Of a stretch of DNA of 64,000 nt, positions 8,720 through 18,967 are shown piece by piece. The DNA is taken from contig NZ_CP029463.1 in the NCBI RefSeq assembly GCF_003148385.1, forward strand, positions 1,302,001 through 1,366,000. Direction: 5' to 3'. Under the pieces are notes generated by a model that saw only the letters and a list, made by a program, of their open reading frames with translations, was not told the DNA's origin and searched no databases. Position 1 is the first letter of the stretch. Every line of letters begins with the position of its first letter. The DNA comes from Flavobacterium sediminis (GTDB lineage: Bacteria > Bacteroidota > Bacteroidia > Flavobacteriales > Flavobacteriaceae). The position numbers and the translations under genes are program-made.

Positions 8720-10123
8720 TTATTTTACTAATTTAACTTCAACTCTACGGTTGTTAGCTCTACCTTTAGCAGTTTTATTTGTATCGATTGGTTTAGTTTC
8801 ACCAAAACCAACAGAAGTTAATCTTGAGTCATCGATACCGTTTTCTACTAAATAAGTTTCAACAGCAGAAGCTCTTTCTTCAGATAATTTTTGGTTTAAT
8901 GCATCTGAACCTTGGCTATCAGTATGTCCTTCGATAGAGAATTTAGCAGAAGGATACTCTTTTAAGATAGCTGTAATAGCTTGTAAAACCGGATACGTTT
9001 GTTTTTGGAATGAAGATTTACCAGAGTTAAACAAGATAGTTTTAGCATACTCGTTTAATTTTTTGATAGCTTCATCAGAAACTTCAGGGCATCCGTGGTT
9101 AGCAACTGTACCAGCAACTGTAGGACATTGATCATCTTTATCAGCTACTCCGTCACCGTCTGTATCAGGCCAAGGACAACCAGCGTTTTCTTTAGGACCT
9201 TTAACGTTAGGACAGTTATCATCTTTATCAGCTACTCCGTCACCGTCAGCATCCGGACAACCTTTCATGATTTTAGAACCCGCTACATCCGGACAAGCGT
9301 CTTCTGAATCAATGATTCCGTCACCGTCTGTATCAGGACATCCGTTGAATTCTTTTAAACCAGCTACATCCGGACAAGAATCATCTTTATCAGCAATTCC
9401 GTCACCGTCTGTATCAGGACATCCGTTGAATTCTTTTAAACCAGCTTCTTCCGGACAAGCATCATCTTTATCATAGATACCGTCACCGTCTGTATCTTTA
9501 CCTCCGAATTTGAAAGTAAGACCTGCAAAATGTTGGAAGTGAGTAGGAACATCTAAATCCGGCACTCTATTATCATCAAATGAGTGTTTGTAAGTAGTTT
9601 GTAATTGTAAACCTACTTGTTCTGTGAACCAGAAAGTTAAACCAACACCTCCGTTTACAGTACCTGCAGAAGCATCACCAACGAATTGGTAACCTCCACC
9701 AACTTGTAATGATGGGTCTAACCATTTTGTACCGATTAAATCCATAAAGCTGTATTTAACAGCTGCATCGATACCATAATATGATAAATCACCTGGGTTG
9801 TAAACTAAATCTGTAGATTCAGTACCAGGAACTCTGTCGATCCATTTGTCAATTTTGTTAACAGATCCTGTTAACCCTACTGAAAAACCATCTCCAACGT
9901 ATCTGGATACGTTTAAGTAAGAAACTGATGGCAAGATGTTCCAGTTACTTTTTGCGTTTACTAATTGCACAAATTTCGGACTATCGTTTCCTTCAGCACT
10001 AATTTTAGTATCAACAGCGTTAACACCAAATGATACTGCCCATGGGTTGTTGCTGTCCTGTGCTTGAGTAGCTAAACCTGCAAACATAAAAGCAGCAGCA
10101 AATAATTTGTTTAAATGTTTCAT
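8720..10123 (-). CDS. OmpA-family outer membrane protein with thrombospondin type 3 repeats
   Basis: 467 residues. A signal peptide (about 1-21, ending ATQAQ) is followed by a predicted eight-stranded barrel (about 25-205). Next come five to six acidic calcium-binding TSP3 repeats of the [15 protein letters not shown] type (about 210-345), then a C-terminal OmpA peptidoglycan-binding domain (about 355-467) with [20 protein letters not shown] and NRRVEV. Together these tether the outer membrane to the cell wall; this is a major outer membrane protein type in flavobacteria. The gene has a strong promoter and its own terminator, consistent with high expression. Confidence 0.93.
   Translation of the reverse strand: MKHLNKLFAAAFMFAGLATQAQDSNNPWAVSFGVNAVDTKISAEGNDSPKFVQLVNAKSNWNILPSVSYLNVSRYVGDGFSVGLTGSVNKIDKWIDRVPGTESTDLVYNPGDLSYYGIDAAVKYSFMDLIGTKWLDPSLQVGGGYQFVGDASAGTVNGGVGLTFWFTEQVGLQLQTTYKHSFDDNRVPDLDVPTHFQHFAGLTFKFGGKDTDGDGIYDKDDACPEEAGLKEFNGCPDTDGDGIADKDDSCPDVAGLKEFNGCPDTDGDGIIDSEDACPDVAGSKIMKGCPDADGDGVADKDDNCPNVKGPKENAGCPWPDTDGDGVADKDDQCPTVAGTVANHGCPEVSDEAIKKLNEYAKTILFNSGKSSFQKQTYPVLQAITAILKEYPSAKFSIEGHTDSQGSDALNQKLSEERASAVETYLVENGIDDSRLTSVGFGETKPIDTNKTAKGRANNRRVEVKLVK
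9130..9500 (-). repeat. Internal tandem repeats encoding the TSP3 linker
   Basis: Near-identical units of about 75 bases recur (for example GTCACCGTCTGTATCAGGAC on the plus strand at about 9335, 9407 and 9488). They code for the Asp-rich calcium-binding repeats of the OmpA-family protein. Recombination between units could change linker length. Confidence 0.8.
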
Positions 10124-10160
10124 ACTTTACTATTTTAATTACAATGCGTTATAATTAGAA

Positions 10161-10188
10161 CAAAAGTAATATTTTTTTTTAATTACAA
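10161..10188 (-). promoter_or_regulatory. Promoter of the OmpA-family gene
   Basis: On the minus strand TTG (10188-10186), a 17-base A/T spacer and TACTTTTG (10168-10161). The leader to the ATG at 10123 is about 30 bases. Confidence 0.7.
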
Positions 10189-10223
10189 AAAACTTTGTTA
10201 AAAAAAGTAAATATTAAAATTTC

Positions 10224-11420
10224 TTATCCTATGATATTTAACAACTTACCAACTTCTGTAAAGGCCTGAATAGCTCTATCTAAATGTTCTTTCTCATGTG
10301 CTGCCGATAATTGCACCCTGATTCTCGCCTTATCTTTAGGAACAACCGGATAGAAGAAACCAATCACATATACTCCTTTTTTAAGCAATTCATCAGCCAT
10401 TGTTTGCGATAATTTAGCATCGTACAACATAACCGGGACAATAGCAGAATCTCCGTCTATAATATCAAATCCGGCTGCTTTCATTCCTTGTTTAAAATAA
10501 TTAGTGTTCCACTCTAACTTATCGCGTAATGAAGTGTCTTTTTCTAATAATTCGAAAACTTTCAAAGAAGCTCCGACAATACTTGGTGCCAGCGAATTAG
10601 AAAACAAATACGGACGTGACCGCTGGCGTAAGATCTCTATGATTTCCTTTTTGGCTGTAGTATATCCTCCCATTGCTCCTCCAAGCGCTTTCCCGAGTGT
10701 TCCCGTGATAATATCAACTCTTCCCATCACACCCTTAGCTTCTAAAGTACCTTTACCTGTAGCACCTATAAATCCGGCTGCATGACATTCATCAACCATT
10801 ACCATGGCACCATATTGTTCTGCCAAATCACAGATCTTGTCCAAAGGCGCTACTAAGCCGTCCATAGAAAAGACCCCGTCTGTTACAATCAATTTGAATC
10901 GACGACCTTCAGCATTGGCTTTAATTAATTGCTGCTCCAGATCTGCCATATTATTATTTTCATATCTGTAACGAGCCGCTTTACACAAGCGAACACCGTC
11001 GATAATAGAAGCGTGATTTAAACTATCTGAGATAATAGCATCTTCTTCCCCTAATAACGGTTCGAACACGCCACCATTAGCATCAAAAGCCGCTGCATAT
11101 AAAATTGTATCTTCAGTCCCGTAGAAATCAGCGATCTTTTGTTCCAATTCTTTATGAATATCCTGAGTTCCGCAAATAAAACGAACAGATGACATTCCGA
11201 AACCGTGTGAATCCATCGTGTCTTTTGCTGCCTGAATTACCTCCGGATGTGATGAAAGTCCTAAATAATTATTAGCACAAAAATTCAAAACAGTCTCTCC
11301 CGTTGAAATGGTAATTTCTGCTCCTTGCGGCGAAGTAATGATTCTTTCTTTTTTATATAGACCGTTCTCTTTTATGGTCTCAATCTCATTTTGTAAGTGT
11401 TGTTTAATTTTTCCGTACAT
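10224..11420 (-). CDS. kbl: Glycine C-acetyltransferase (2-amino-3-ketobutyrate CoA ligase)
   Basis: 398 residues, PLP-dependent alpha-oxoamine synthase family (fold type I), full length. The PLP-lysine motif is [17 protein letters not shown], with the substrate-stabilising block [18 protein letters not shown] before it and [16 protein letters not shown] after it. It cleaves 2-amino-3-ketobutyrate with CoA into glycine and acetyl-CoA, the second step of threonine degradation. No threonine dehydrogenase gene is in the window, and related acyltransferases (8-amino-7-oxononanoate or serine palmitoyl types) are close in sequence. The strong match to the Kbl motif set favours Kbl. It lies 25 bases downstream of the AddA-like gene, probably co-transcribed. 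Confidence 0.92.
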   Translation of the reverse strand: MYGKIKQHLQNEIETIKENGLYKKERIITSPQGAEITISTGETVLNFCANNYLGLSSHPEVIQAAKDTMDSHGFGMSSVRFICGTQDIHKELEQKIADFYGTEDTILYAAAFDANGGVFEPLLGEEDAIISDSLNHASIIDGVRLCKAARYRYENNNMADLEQQLIKANAEGRRFKLIVTDGVFSMDGLVAPLDKICDLAEQYGAMVMVDECHAAGFIGATGKGTLEAKGVMGRVDIITGTLGKALGGAMGGYTTAKKEIIEILRQRSRPYLFSNSLAPSIVGASLKVFELLEKDTSLRDKLEWNTNYFKQGMKAAGFDIIDGDSAIVPVMLYDAKLSQTMADELLKKGVYVIGFFYPVVPKDKARIRVQLSAAHEKEHLDRAIQAFTEVGKLLNIIG

Positions 11421-11445
11421 TTTATTTAGTTTAGTTTTTTGTTGT

Positions 11446-14400
11446 TTACAAAATTACAACTTCTACCTGATCTCCTATTGTGTAGACCAAAACTTTTTTT
11501 ACCACACTAAAACCCATTTTTTCTAAAGCAGATGTATAACTCAATACTTGCCGGATATGCTCTTCTTTTTTATCTCCTGTTTTATAATCCAACAAATAGG
11601 CTTTCCTTTCCTCAACGACTACTCTGTCCGGTTTTATATTCCCTAATTGCTGATCGATAATCGTTCGTTCATTGTAAATTTCGCCTTCGGAATTAAAGAA
11701 CTCGTGAAGTTCAGGATGTGTTACTATTTGTACCAATACTTCTTTTACTTCTTTTTGTTGTCCCATTGTAATCAAGCCGTTTTCTTTTGCCTGCTCCAAG
11801 GCCATTTCAAGATCATCTTTTTTGTGGATATAGGATAAAATTTCATGCAATACGTTTCCGAAATCAATAGCTTTTTGCTGATTACTCCCCCACATCAGAG
11901 CTTCTCTCTGAGCGATCCTGATATTCTGAAAAGGTAATTTTTCAGACACAACTTCAATCTTTCCTTGCGTTCCCCTTGCTTGATAAACAGAAGAAATTCT
12001 TTCAGGACTACCGAAAGTAATTGTTCTTTTTTCTTCCCCAAATCCTTTATACAGCTGTAAAAACTCTATAAAATAGGATGATAAATTATTAGGCAGTCCA
12101 CTTTTATTCACTAAATAATTTGACACAATATGCAACTGTTCTTCGGCTCTTGTAAGTGCCACATAAAGTACATTAATTGCATCTAAAATCTCCTCCTGAC
12201 TTCTTTCCTGATAAATTTCTTTTGCTTTTTGACCATAAGTCTCGACCTCACTTTTTTGATTCACCAAAGCTTTCGGAAAATCGATTTGATCTTCTTCATC
12301 AAAATCAATCCAAAGCTTGTCTTTAATTCTTCTACTGAAATTTTCTTCAGCAAACGGGTAAATGACCACCGGAAATTCTAATCCTTTTGATTTATGAATA
12401 GTCATGATGCGAACGGCATCACTTTCTTCCGGAGAAGGAATACTTTTCTGAAATCCGGTTTTATCCCAATACTCCAGAAAATCTGCAATACCGGATTGTG
12501 TTTTACTGTCACGCTCTAAAACCAAGTCTAAAAAATACTGCACATAAGACGTATTCGCTTTTGGCTGTATAAAAGCTGTCACTAATAATTCTACGGCTTC
12601 ATACAAGGATTTTTTTCTACAATGAGCAAATGACACCTGAACCCCTGCTTTTTGAAGCTCCAGTTCGATTTCTTTTTCGGTCAACCCTTTCAGTTTCACA
12701 ATAAAATCATGTACCGGCAATTCCGTTTGTTTGTATTTAGCCACATAGTATAGCAGAAAAACTTTTGATTCTTCATCTTTACTGTTATTCAAATACCGAA
12801 GCAAAGCAATGAGTAATTTTACTTCCGTTGCATTTTGAATCAATAAAGTCTCTGAGGAAAGGATCGGAATTCCGCTTTCGGTCAAATAATTGGCCAGCAA
12901 TACCCCTTCAGACTTTCTTCTCGTAAGCAACGTGATGTCCTTATAGTCAAATCCGTTTTGTCTCACATTTTCGATGATTTCTTTCGTCTTATCCAGATAA
13001 ATCTTTTCCTTTACAGAATAGTCTGAATCATCATCAAAAGTTTCAGCATTCTCTGTATCCGGAATATCAATAAAAGAAACCGAAACACAACCTCCCGGTT
13101 TGTCGTTCTTTTCCTGAAATGAAAATTCTTTATATAAATTTATATAATCTTCATTTTCAAACTTCCCGGACAAAAAAGCGAAAAACGCATTGTTAAAGTC
13201 AACTACCTCGTCATAACTTCTGTAATTGACCTTGAGCCTTTCCACTTGTTTTGATTTATTAGAAAACGGATTTTGATCTTTACTCAAAGCTATAAACTGT
13301 TCTGCTTTTCCGCCCCGCCAACGGTAAATGGCTTGTTTGGGATCGCCCACGATCATCAAAGAGCCCTGCACACCATTTTCTTCAGAAGCCAAAGCATTAT
13401 CAATCAAGGGAATTAAATTATGCCACTGCAACACGGAAGTATCCTGAAATTCATCAATAAAAAAATGTCGATACTTATCTCCCAGTTTTTCATAAATAAA
13501 AGGCGCCGGCTGATCCTGAATTTCATTTGAAATGATTTTATTAAAATCAGAGATCGACAATACATTTTGCTCTTCCTGTATTTTTTTATACTCCAAATGA
13601 ATAATATTAAGCAATGAAAGCGGATTGATATTTTGCAAAAAGGCTTCATAAAAAGCTATTTTCCCATAGTTAGCATAAACCTGAGCCAGCTTTTTCAATA
13701 TCTCGGGCTTCCAGTGTTCAATACTATCCGCATCTTTGGCTTTGGCTTTCACCTTAATATCTTCTGGCTCCCAGTATTTCTTCTGTGTCGGTTTAAGTTC
13801 ATTTTCCTGAATATTATCGAGATGTCTTATAAAATAAACTTGAAAAGAGTTAATATCAATTCCCTTATCAGCAATAAGATTTTTTATTGCTTTTCCTAAT
13901 TCCATAGTGCTTTCCGTAAGTTCCTGAACTTTTATTTTCAAGACTTTCTTTATATCACTAAAATCACCGAAATTCTTATCTTCAAAAGCAGCTATTTCTG
14001 CTGCATTATTTTCGTTTACCAATAATTTAGCAACCTCAAAAAGTTCGCGTGAAACATCCCAATTCTTATCATCATCTGTTTTCGCTTTCGTAAACTCAAG
14101 CAAGAACTGAGTAATTGTCTCATCTTCTCCTACTTTGGCAATAACTACATCTACCGCTTCCTGTAACAGCGTATCTGTATCTAAAGCAATTTCAAAATTG
14201 GACGGCAAGTTAAGATCTTGCGCAAAAGAACGAATGACCTTATGTGTAAACTTATCAATAGTAGAAATTCCAAAAGCTGTATAATTATGGATAATATGCG
14301 TGATAATTTCCTTCGCTTTTTCTTTTATCGTTGCAATTGACAAACCGGTTTCAACAGAAATATCCTTTAAAAGCGGCTCATATTTTTCTGCAGTATCGCC

Positions 14401-14601
14401 TTTTGAGAATTCATACAAACTATTTACAATTCGATTCTTCATTTCCTCAACAGCCTTGTTTGTGAAAGTAATAGCCAGAATTCTTTTGTAAACATCAGGA
14501 GTTTGCGCCCGAAACAAAATTTTTAAATATTCTCTCGTGAGTGTATACGTTTTCCCGGAACCTGCTGAAGCATCGTAAATTGTAAAAGCGGCTTGTTTCA
14601 A
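11446..14601 (-). CDS. AddA/RecB-like UvrD-family helicase-nuclease
   Basis: 1051 residues. SF1A helicase motifs occur in order: Walker A ASAGSGKT (11-18), [16 protein letters not shown] (Ia), [14 protein letters not shown] (II), [13 protein letters not shown] (III), [14 protein letters not shown] (IV), [17 protein letters not shown] (V) and [15 protein letters not shown] (VI). The C-terminal PD-(D/E)XK nuclease has [20 protein letters not shown] with D1005 and K1007. This is the motor and one nuclease of an AddAB-type recombinational repair complex. The second nuclease is the gene at 5875-8643. It is divergent from superoxide dismutase, with 108 bases between them. Confidence 0.92.
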   Translation of the reverse strand: MKQAAFTIYDASAGSGKTYTLTREYLKILFRAQTPDVYKRILAITFTNKAVEEMKNRIVNSLYEFSKGDTAEKYEPLLKDISVETGLSIATIKEKAKEIITHIIHNYTAFGISTIDKFTHKVIRSFAQDLNLPSNFEIALDTDTLLQEAVDVVIAKVGEDETITQFLLEFTKAKTDDDKNWDVSRELFEVAKLLVNENNAAEIAAFEDKNFGDFSDIKKVLKIKVQELTESTMELGKAIKNLIADKGIDINSFQVYFIRHLDNIQENELKPTQKKYWEPEDIKVKAKAKDADSIEHWKPEILKKLAQVYANYGKIAFYEAFLQNINPLSLLNIIHLEYKKIQEEQNVLSISDFNKIISNEIQDQPAPFIYEKLGDKYRHFFIDEFQDTSVLQWHNLIPLIDNALASEENGVQGSLMIVGDPKQAIYRWRGGKAEQFIALSKDQNPFSNKSKQVERLKVNYRSYDEVVDFNNAFFAFLSGKFENEDYINLYKEFSFQEKNDKPGGCVSVSFIDIPDTENAETFDDDSDYSVKEKIYLDKTKEIIENVRQNGFDYKDITLLTRRKSEGVLLANYLTESGIPILSSETLLIQNATEVKLLIALLRYLNNSKDEESKVFLLYYVAKYKQTELPVHDFIVKLKGLTEKEIELELQKAGVQVSFAHCRKKSLYEAVELLVTAFIQPKANTSYVQYFLDLVLERDSKTQSGIADFLEYWDKTGFQKSIPSPEESDAVRIMTIHKSKGLEFPVVIYPFAEENFSRRIKDKLWIDFDEEDQIDFPKALVNQKSEVETYGQKAKEIYQERSQEEILDAINVLYVALTRAEEQLHIVSNYLVNKSGLPNNLSSYFIEFLQLYKGFGEEKRTITFGSPERISSVYQARGTQGKIEVVSEKLPFQNIRIAQREALMWGSNQQKAIDFGNVLHEILSYIHKKDDLEMALEQAKENGLITMGQQKEVKEVLVQIVTHPELHEFFNSEGEIYNERTIIDQQLGNIKPDRVVVEERKAYLLDYKTGDKKEEHIRQVLSYTSALEKMGFSVVKKVLVYTIGDQVEVVIL

Positions 14602-14668
14602 ATTGTTATATTTATCTTAATTATGGTGATATAAAAACTATCTATTTTACAGAACAAAGTTTATTTCG

Positions 14669-14676
14669 TAAATTTG
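14669..14676 (+). promoter_or_regulatory. Promoter -7 box for superoxide dismutase
   Basis: TAAATTTG matches TAnnTTTG, 34 bases before the ATG at 14710. Confidence 0.55.
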
Positions 14677-14709
14677 GGAAAAATATTAATAATCTAAAAA
14701 TATAATATT

Positions 14710-15318
14710 ATGGCATTTGAGTTACCAAAATTACCCTATGCATACGATGCATTGGAACCACATATTGATGCAAGAACCATGGAAATTCACCATACAAAGC
14801 ATCACAACGGATACACTACTAATCTTAATAATGCAATTGCAGGTACAGATTTAGAAGGTAAAACAATCGAAAACATCTTAATTAATCTGGACATGAATAA
14901 CACTGCTGTTAGAAATAACGGAGGTGGTTATTACAATCACAATTTATTTTGGACCATCTTGAGTCCTAATGGTGGTGGCGCTCCAACCGGTGAATTAGCT
15001 GAAGCTATTGACAGAGATTTCGGTTCGTTTGAAGAATTCAAAAATCAGTTTTCAAAAGCGGCTGCTACTCGTTTCGGTAGTGGTTGGGCTTGGCTATGTG
15101 TTCACGAAGGTGGTAAGTTAGAAATTTGCTCTTCTGCTAACCAAGACAATCCTTTAATGCCGGGTATCGGTTGTGGAGGAAACCCAGTCTTAGGATTAGA
15201 CGTTTGGGAACATGCTTACTATTTACATTATCAAAACAGAAGACCGGATTATATTGAAGCTTTCTTCAATGTAATTAACTGGACTGAAGTAGCCAGACGT
15301 TTTGCTACTGAAAAATAA
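14710..15318 (+). CDS. sodA: Superoxide dismutase (Fe/Mn family, Mn-type motifs)
   Basis: 202 residues, full length, cytoplasmic (no signal peptide). Metal ligands are the His in [11 protein letters not shown], the His in [12 protein letters not shown], and the Asp and His of [12 protein letters not shown]. The Gln in [10 protein letters not shown] and the NHxLFW context are typical of manganese or cambialistic enzymes rather than strict iron forms, so sodA is preferred over sodB. Metal use cannot be settled from sequence alone. It disproportionates superoxide to oxygen and hydrogen peroxide. It is a single gene with its own promoter and a strong terminator. Confidence 0.94.
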   Translation: MAFELPKLPYAYDALEPHIDARTMEIHHTKHHNGYTTNLNNAIAGTDLEGKTIENILINLDMNNTAVRNNGGGYYNHNLFWTILSPNGGGAPTGELAEAIDRDFGSFEEFKNQFSKAAATRFGSGWAWLCVHEGGKLEICSSANQDNPLMPGIGCGGNPVLGLDVWEHAYYLHYQNRRPDYIEAFFNVINWTEVARRFATEK

Positions 15319-15344
15319 ATTTTATTGATTTTATATTTTTTAGT

Positions 15345-15384
15345 TAAAAAAGGGAGAACATTATGTAATGTTCTCCCTTTTTCT
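15345..15384 (+). terminator. Terminator of superoxide dismutase
   Basis: Long stem AAAGGGAGAACATTA / TAATGTTCTCCCTTT followed by T-rich sequence. Confidence 0.88.
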
Positions 15385-15397
15385 TTCAGTTCCTTTA

Positions 15398-15526
15398 CTA
15401 AGTAAAAATAAAAAAGGTGAAATTTCTTTCACCCTTTTTGCCCCAAATCTACCATAAAACTTAACCTACTAATTTTCTGGTAGTGCTAAGATATGGCGAC
15501 ATCTAAATTATTTCATAAAAAAATTG
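15398..15526 (-). repeat. Repeat family 1, copy 1: conserved block + promoter box + terminator
   Basis: About 129 bases closely matching copy 2 at 15583-15714. Read on the minus strand it holds ATATCTTAGCACTACCAG, AGTAGGTTAAG, then TAGATTTG (15451-15444, a perfect -7 box), and about 25 bases later the hairpin GGGTGAAAGAAATTTCACC with a T run. It has no reading frame. It may be a very short terminated RNA gene or a promoter-terminator cassette. Confidence 0.7.
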
Positions 15527-15582
15527 TTGAACAACACAAAAAACCGATAAACTGCATTTTTAAAACTCTTTTTTTAATATAT

Positions 15583-15714
15583 CTAAGTTAAAAACAAAAA
15601 AAAGGTGAAATTTCTTTCACCTTTTTGCCCCCAAATCTACCATAAAACTTAACCTACTAATTTTCTGGTAGTGCTAAGATATGGCGATAATTAAATTATA
15701 TCCTAAAAAAATTG
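15583..15714 (-). repeat. Repeat family 1, copy 2
   Basis: Same layout as copy 1, in the same orientation 185 bases away. On the minus strand the conserved block begins 36 bases after the stop of the PurF-like gene. TAGATTTG is at 15639-15632, followed by the hairpin GGTGAAAGAAATTTCACC with an 8-T run. It could double as the terminator of the PurF-like gene. The two copies differ by a few substitutions and small indels, mostly in the flanks. Confidence 0.7.
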
Positions 15715-15749
15715 ACAAATGCTTAAAAAAATCGACAAAATACAATAAA

Positions 15750-17648
15750 TTAGTAAGCGCGAGCATCTTTCCCTTCATAAAAATTCATGAACGCTCTATT
15801 CACTACCCGGTTTCCTCCCGCTGTAGGATAATCACCGGTAAAATACCAATCTCCTAAATTTTTCGGACATGCTTTGTGCAAATCTTCTACTTTTTGATAA
15901 ATAACCTTAACAGTAGCACTTGTGTTTGGCGGAGTCAACATTTGAGCAATCTTGTCTGATATTTCCTCATCTGTAAAAGGAGCATAGATCTCCTTTACAT
16001 AATTGACCACTTCTGCATCTGAGAAATTTTCCTGTGCTTTTGATTTTTGGTAAACCTCTTCGATAAGATTGTGCATATTTCTTTCCTTTAAGAGCTCAAG
16101 TGCTGCCTTAAATGCCACCAGCCCTTCTAACTTAGCCATATCAATACCATAACAATCCGGAAAACGTATTTGTGGTGCAGAAGAAACAACTACAATACTT
16201 TTAGGCCTTAGTCTATCCATCATTTTAATAATACTCTGCTTCAAAGTTGTTCCTCTCACAATACTATCATCAATAATTACCAGATGATCTGTATGTTTAA
16301 CCACTCCGTAAGTCACATCATAAACATGCGCTACCAAGTCATCTCTACTGCTATCCTCAGTAATAAAGGTTCTAAGCTTCGCATCTTTTATCGCAATCTT
16401 CTCTGTTCGGATCTTAACATCCAATATTTTATGCAATTGCTCGTCTGTCAGTTGTCCTTTCGCTTCTAAAATGGCTTTTGCTTTCCTTTGGTTTAAAAAA
16501 TCCTGAGCAGCTTCGGACATACCGAAAAAGGAAGTTTCAGCTGTATTAGGTATATATGAGAATACTGTATTGTCTGTATCATTATCAATAGCTTTCAAAA
16601 CCGCCGGAAAAACTCTTTTTCCTAAATCTTTACGTTCCTGATAGATTTCCGCATCACTACCTCTTGAAAAATATATCCGTTCAAAAGAACATGCTTTTTT
16701 AACTAAAGGAGTTCTGATCTCTTTAATTGAAACATCTCCGCTTTTTTTAACGATTATAGCCTTACCGGGATCTAATTCCTGAACTTTATCAAAAGGCACA
16801 TCAAAAACAGTTTGAATTACAGGACGCTCAGAAGCTACAACTACAACCTCATCATCCTGATAATAATATGTAGGACGTATTCCTGCGGGATCACGCATCA
16901 CAAAAGCATCACCATGCCCTAGTAATCCAGCCATTGCATAGCCTCCGTCCCAGTTTCTTGAGGCACGCTCTAATATTCGCTGTATGTTTAATCTTTCAGC
17001 AATAGCCGCTGACGCTTCCATTTTTGAAAGTCCTTCTTTTTTACATTCTTTATACACATCGTTAACCTCATCATCCAGAAAATGACCTATTTTTTCCATT
17101 ACCGTAACGGTATCTGCCATTTCTTTAGGATGTTGCCCCAGATTTACCAAATCCTGAAATAATTCTCTAACATTGGTCATATTGAAATTACCGGCAACAA
17201 TCAGGTTACGGTGCATCCAGTTATTCTGGCGTAAAAAAGGGTGAACGCTTTCGATGTTGTTTTTTCCGAATGTTCCATAACGAACGTGACCTAAGAACAG
17301 TTCACCTATATAAGGAATAGTTTCTTTTTGCAACTGAACATTATCATGAAGTTCCGGATGTTCTTCCAGCTCAAAGTTGATACGGTCATTGATTTGAGTA
17401 AAAACATCTTTTATCGGTTGGGCATCATTGGAGCGCACTCTGCTGATGTATCGTTGGCCGGGTTCCATATCAAATTTTATACTAGCCAGACCGGCTCCGT
17501 CCTGTCCGCGATTGTGCTGCTTTTCCATCAACAGATACATTTTTTGTATTCCGTAGAAAGCTGATCCGTATTTTTCTTTATAATATTCTAATGGTTTTAA
17601 TAATCGAAGTAAAGCAATACCACATTCGTGTTTAATAGCGTCGCTCAT
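15750..17648 (-). CDS. Amidophosphoribosyltransferase-like protein (PurF family)
   Basis: 632 residues. The N-terminal class II glutamine amidotransferase domain has HECGIALLRLL, where Cys9 is the presumed nucleophile, then KQHNRGQDGAGLAS and HVRYGTFGKNN. The C-terminal phosphoribosyltransferase domain has the PRPP-binding loop LVIIDDSIVRGTTLKQSI. PurF makes phosphoribosylamine from PRPP and glutamine, the first step of purine synthesis. It is oddly long (classical PurF is about 470-510 residues), with an insert near residues 60-130 and a C-terminal extension. Cys9 would need removal of eight residues to become N-terminal. A bona fide shorter PurF could exist elsewhere in the genome, so I give no symbol. 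Confidence 0.88.
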   Translation of the reverse strand: MSDAIKHECGIALLRLLKPLEYYKEKYGSAFYGIQKMYLLMEKQHNRGQDGAGLASIKFDMEPGQRYISRVRSNDAQPIKDVFTQINDRINFELEEHPELHDNVQLQKETIPYIGELFLGHVRYGTFGKNNIESVHPFLRQNNWMHRNLIVAGNFNMTNVRELFQDLVNLGQHPKEMADTVTVMEKIGHFLDDEVNDVYKECKKEGLSKMEASAAIAERLNIQRILERASRNWDGGYAMAGLLGHGDAFVMRDPAGIRPTYYYQDDEVVVVASERPVIQTVFDVPFDKVQELDPGKAIIVKKSGDVSIKEIRTPLVKKACSFERIYFSRGSDAEIYQERKDLGKRVFPAVLKAIDNDTDNTVFSYIPNTAETSFFGMSEAAQDFLNQRKAKAILEAKGQLTDEQLHKILDVKIRTEKIAIKDAKLRTFITEDSSRDDLVAHVYDVTYGVVKHTDHLVIIDDSIVRGTTLKQSIIKMMDRLRPKSIVVVSSAPQIRFPDCYGIDMAKLEGLVAFKAALELLKERNMHNLIEEVYQKSKAQENFSDAEVVNYVKEIYAPFTDEEISDKIAQMLTPPNTSATVKVIYQKVEDLHKACPKNLGDWYFTGDYPTAGGNRVVNRAFMNFYEGKDARAY

Positions 17649-17698
17649 GAGTTGTTGTGTTGTTTGTTATTGGTTTGTTTTTAAAATCTAAATTAAAA

Positions 17699-17720
17699 AT
17701 GCCCCGAAAAATCGGGGCAT
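17699..17720 (-). terminator. Terminator of the PfkB-family kinase gene
   Basis: ATGCCCCGA, a short A-rich loop and TCGGGGCAT directly after the PfkB stop on the minus strand, followed by T-rich sequence. Confidence 0.8.
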
Positions 17721-17724
17721 AATC

Positions 17725-18654
17725 TTACTCGTCTAATTCTATTTCAAATTGAGTCAATGCTTTAAACTGTTTTAAACGGGTATTAACATCTTCTCTTTTT
17801 AAATCTTCCATTCGTTTGGTTCCGAATTGTTCTACACAAAAGGAAGCCAGATTGGATCCATAAATAATCCCGTTTTTCATATTGTGAAATGAAATATTCT
17901 CACTTTGGGCAATGTATCCGGCAAAACCACCGGCAAATGTATCTCCCGCACCTGTGGGGTCAAAAACTTCTTCCAACGGAAGTGCCGGCGCGAAGAATAC
18001 TTCTTTTTTGTGGAACAATAATGCACCGTGTTCTCCTTTTTTGATCACAACGTATTTCGGCCCCATTTCATGAATTTTTTCAGCAGCTTTAACTAAAGAA
18101 TATTCTCCAGAAAGTTGGCGAGCCTCTTCATCATTAATGGTTATCACGTCTACACGCTTAATCACTTCCATCAATTCATCCCATGTATTATCCATCCAAA
18201 AGTTCATTGTATCTAATACAATTAACTTTGGTTTTTCAGTCAACTGATTTAAAACAGCTGTTTGAACCAAAGGATGTAAGTTACCTAACAGAACTACATC
18301 CGCATTTTTATAGGCTTCCGGAACTACAGGATTAAAATCAGCCAAAACATTTAGCTCCGTTACCAGAGTATCACGAGAGTTCAGATCGTTGTGGTATTTT
18401 CCGCTCCAAAAGAATGTTTTTCCCCCTTTAACCACTTCTACACCTTCGATATTTACGTCTTTATTCTCTAATAAATCTAAATATTCTTTTGGAAAATCTT
18501 CCCCTACAACGGATACAATTCCTGCATCGACATTAAAAAAAGAAGAAGCTAAACCAATGTACGTTGCCGCACCTCCTAAAATTTTATCTGTTTTCCCGAA
18601 AGGAGTTTCGATAGCATCAAAAGCTACCGTTCCTACAATCAATAATTTGTTCAT
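17725..18654 (-). CDS. PfkB-family carbohydrate or nucleoside kinase
   Basis: 309 residues from the ATG at 18654 (MNKLLIVGTVAFDAIETPFG). The in-frame start at 18681 overlaps the promoter -7 box and is rejected. Ribokinase-fold features are the N-terminal GTVAFDAIETPFGKTDKILG with GGAATYIG, and the anion-hole signature DPTGAGDTFAGGFAGYIA with the catalytic Asp. The enzyme transfers the ATP gamma-phosphate to a sugar or nucleoside hydroxyl. Substrate is unassigned. It lies just upstream of the PurF-like gene, suggesting a nucleoside-related role, but it has its own promoter and terminator. Confidence 0.88.
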   Translation of the reverse strand: MNKLLIVGTVAFDAIETPFGKTDKILGGAATYIGLASSFFNVDAGIVSVVGEDFPKEYLDLLENKDVNIEGVEVVKGGKTFFWSGKYHNDLNSRDTLVTELNVLADFNPVVPEAYKNADVVLLGNLHPLVQTAVLNQLTEKPKLIVLDTMNFWMDNTWDELMEVIKRVDVITINDEEARQLSGEYSLVKAAEKIHEMGPKYVVIKKGEHGALLFHKKEVFFAPALPLEEVFDPTGAGDTFAGGFAGYIAQSENISFHNMKNGIIYGSNLASFCVEQFGTKRMEDLKREDVNTRLKQFKALTQFEIELDE

Positions 18655-18678
18655 TGAATTTCTATAAAAAATAAGGTG

Positions 18679-18709
18679 CAAAGATAATCTTTTCTCAGCA
18701 GAGTTGCAA
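18679..18709 (-). promoter_or_regulatory. Promoter of the PfkB-family kinase gene
   Basis: On the minus strand TTG (18709-18707), a 20-base spacer and TATCTTTG (18686-18679), a full match. The start of the kinase is 25 bases downstream. Confidence 0.75.
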
Positions 18710-18967
18710 AAGTTAAATTTTACGAAAACAACTTAAAAAGTAAACAAAAACTGTTCTGAAACAAGGTTTCGTTTCCTTAATTCTTAAAAGTAAATCTGTT
18801 AGTTTTTTTATACTTTTGAAAAACTATAAAACCAAGTTAATCAAGTCTTCAGATCATTAATTCCTATTTGGGCTATGGTCTTTATCCCCTCCCCTGAGGG
18901 GTGTTTCCTTCAATTTCAAATCATGCAATTCATAAAAAATGTGATTGCATTCTAGTTCTTCATCTTG

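Noticed and set aside
9095..9476. Two open frames antisense to the OmpA-family gene (9095-9307 and 9267-9476)
   Set aside because: They mirror the Asp-rich repeats of the real gene on the other strand; composition is a shadow of the repeats and there is no promoter or start context.
9130..9500. Regular ~75-base repeats that could be taken for a CRISPR array
   Set aside because: The repeats are in frame, encode calcium-binding TSP3 units, lack spacers of uniform length and have no cas genes nearby.
15320..15750. tRNA gene in the sodA-PurF spacer
   Set aside because: Hairpins there are terminator-like; no cloverleaf, anticodon stem or TTCGA-type arm was found. I saw no tRNA in other spacers either.
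18811..18818. TACTTTTG promoter box on the plus strand in the PfkB-RNase H gap
   Set aside because: No plus-strand gene follows for thousands of bases and no -33 element fits, so it is probably chance in AT-rich sequence.
18888..18902. CCCCTGAGGGG palindrome
   Set aside because: Short, with no T run and no neighbouring gene start, so neither a terminator nor an operator can be argued.
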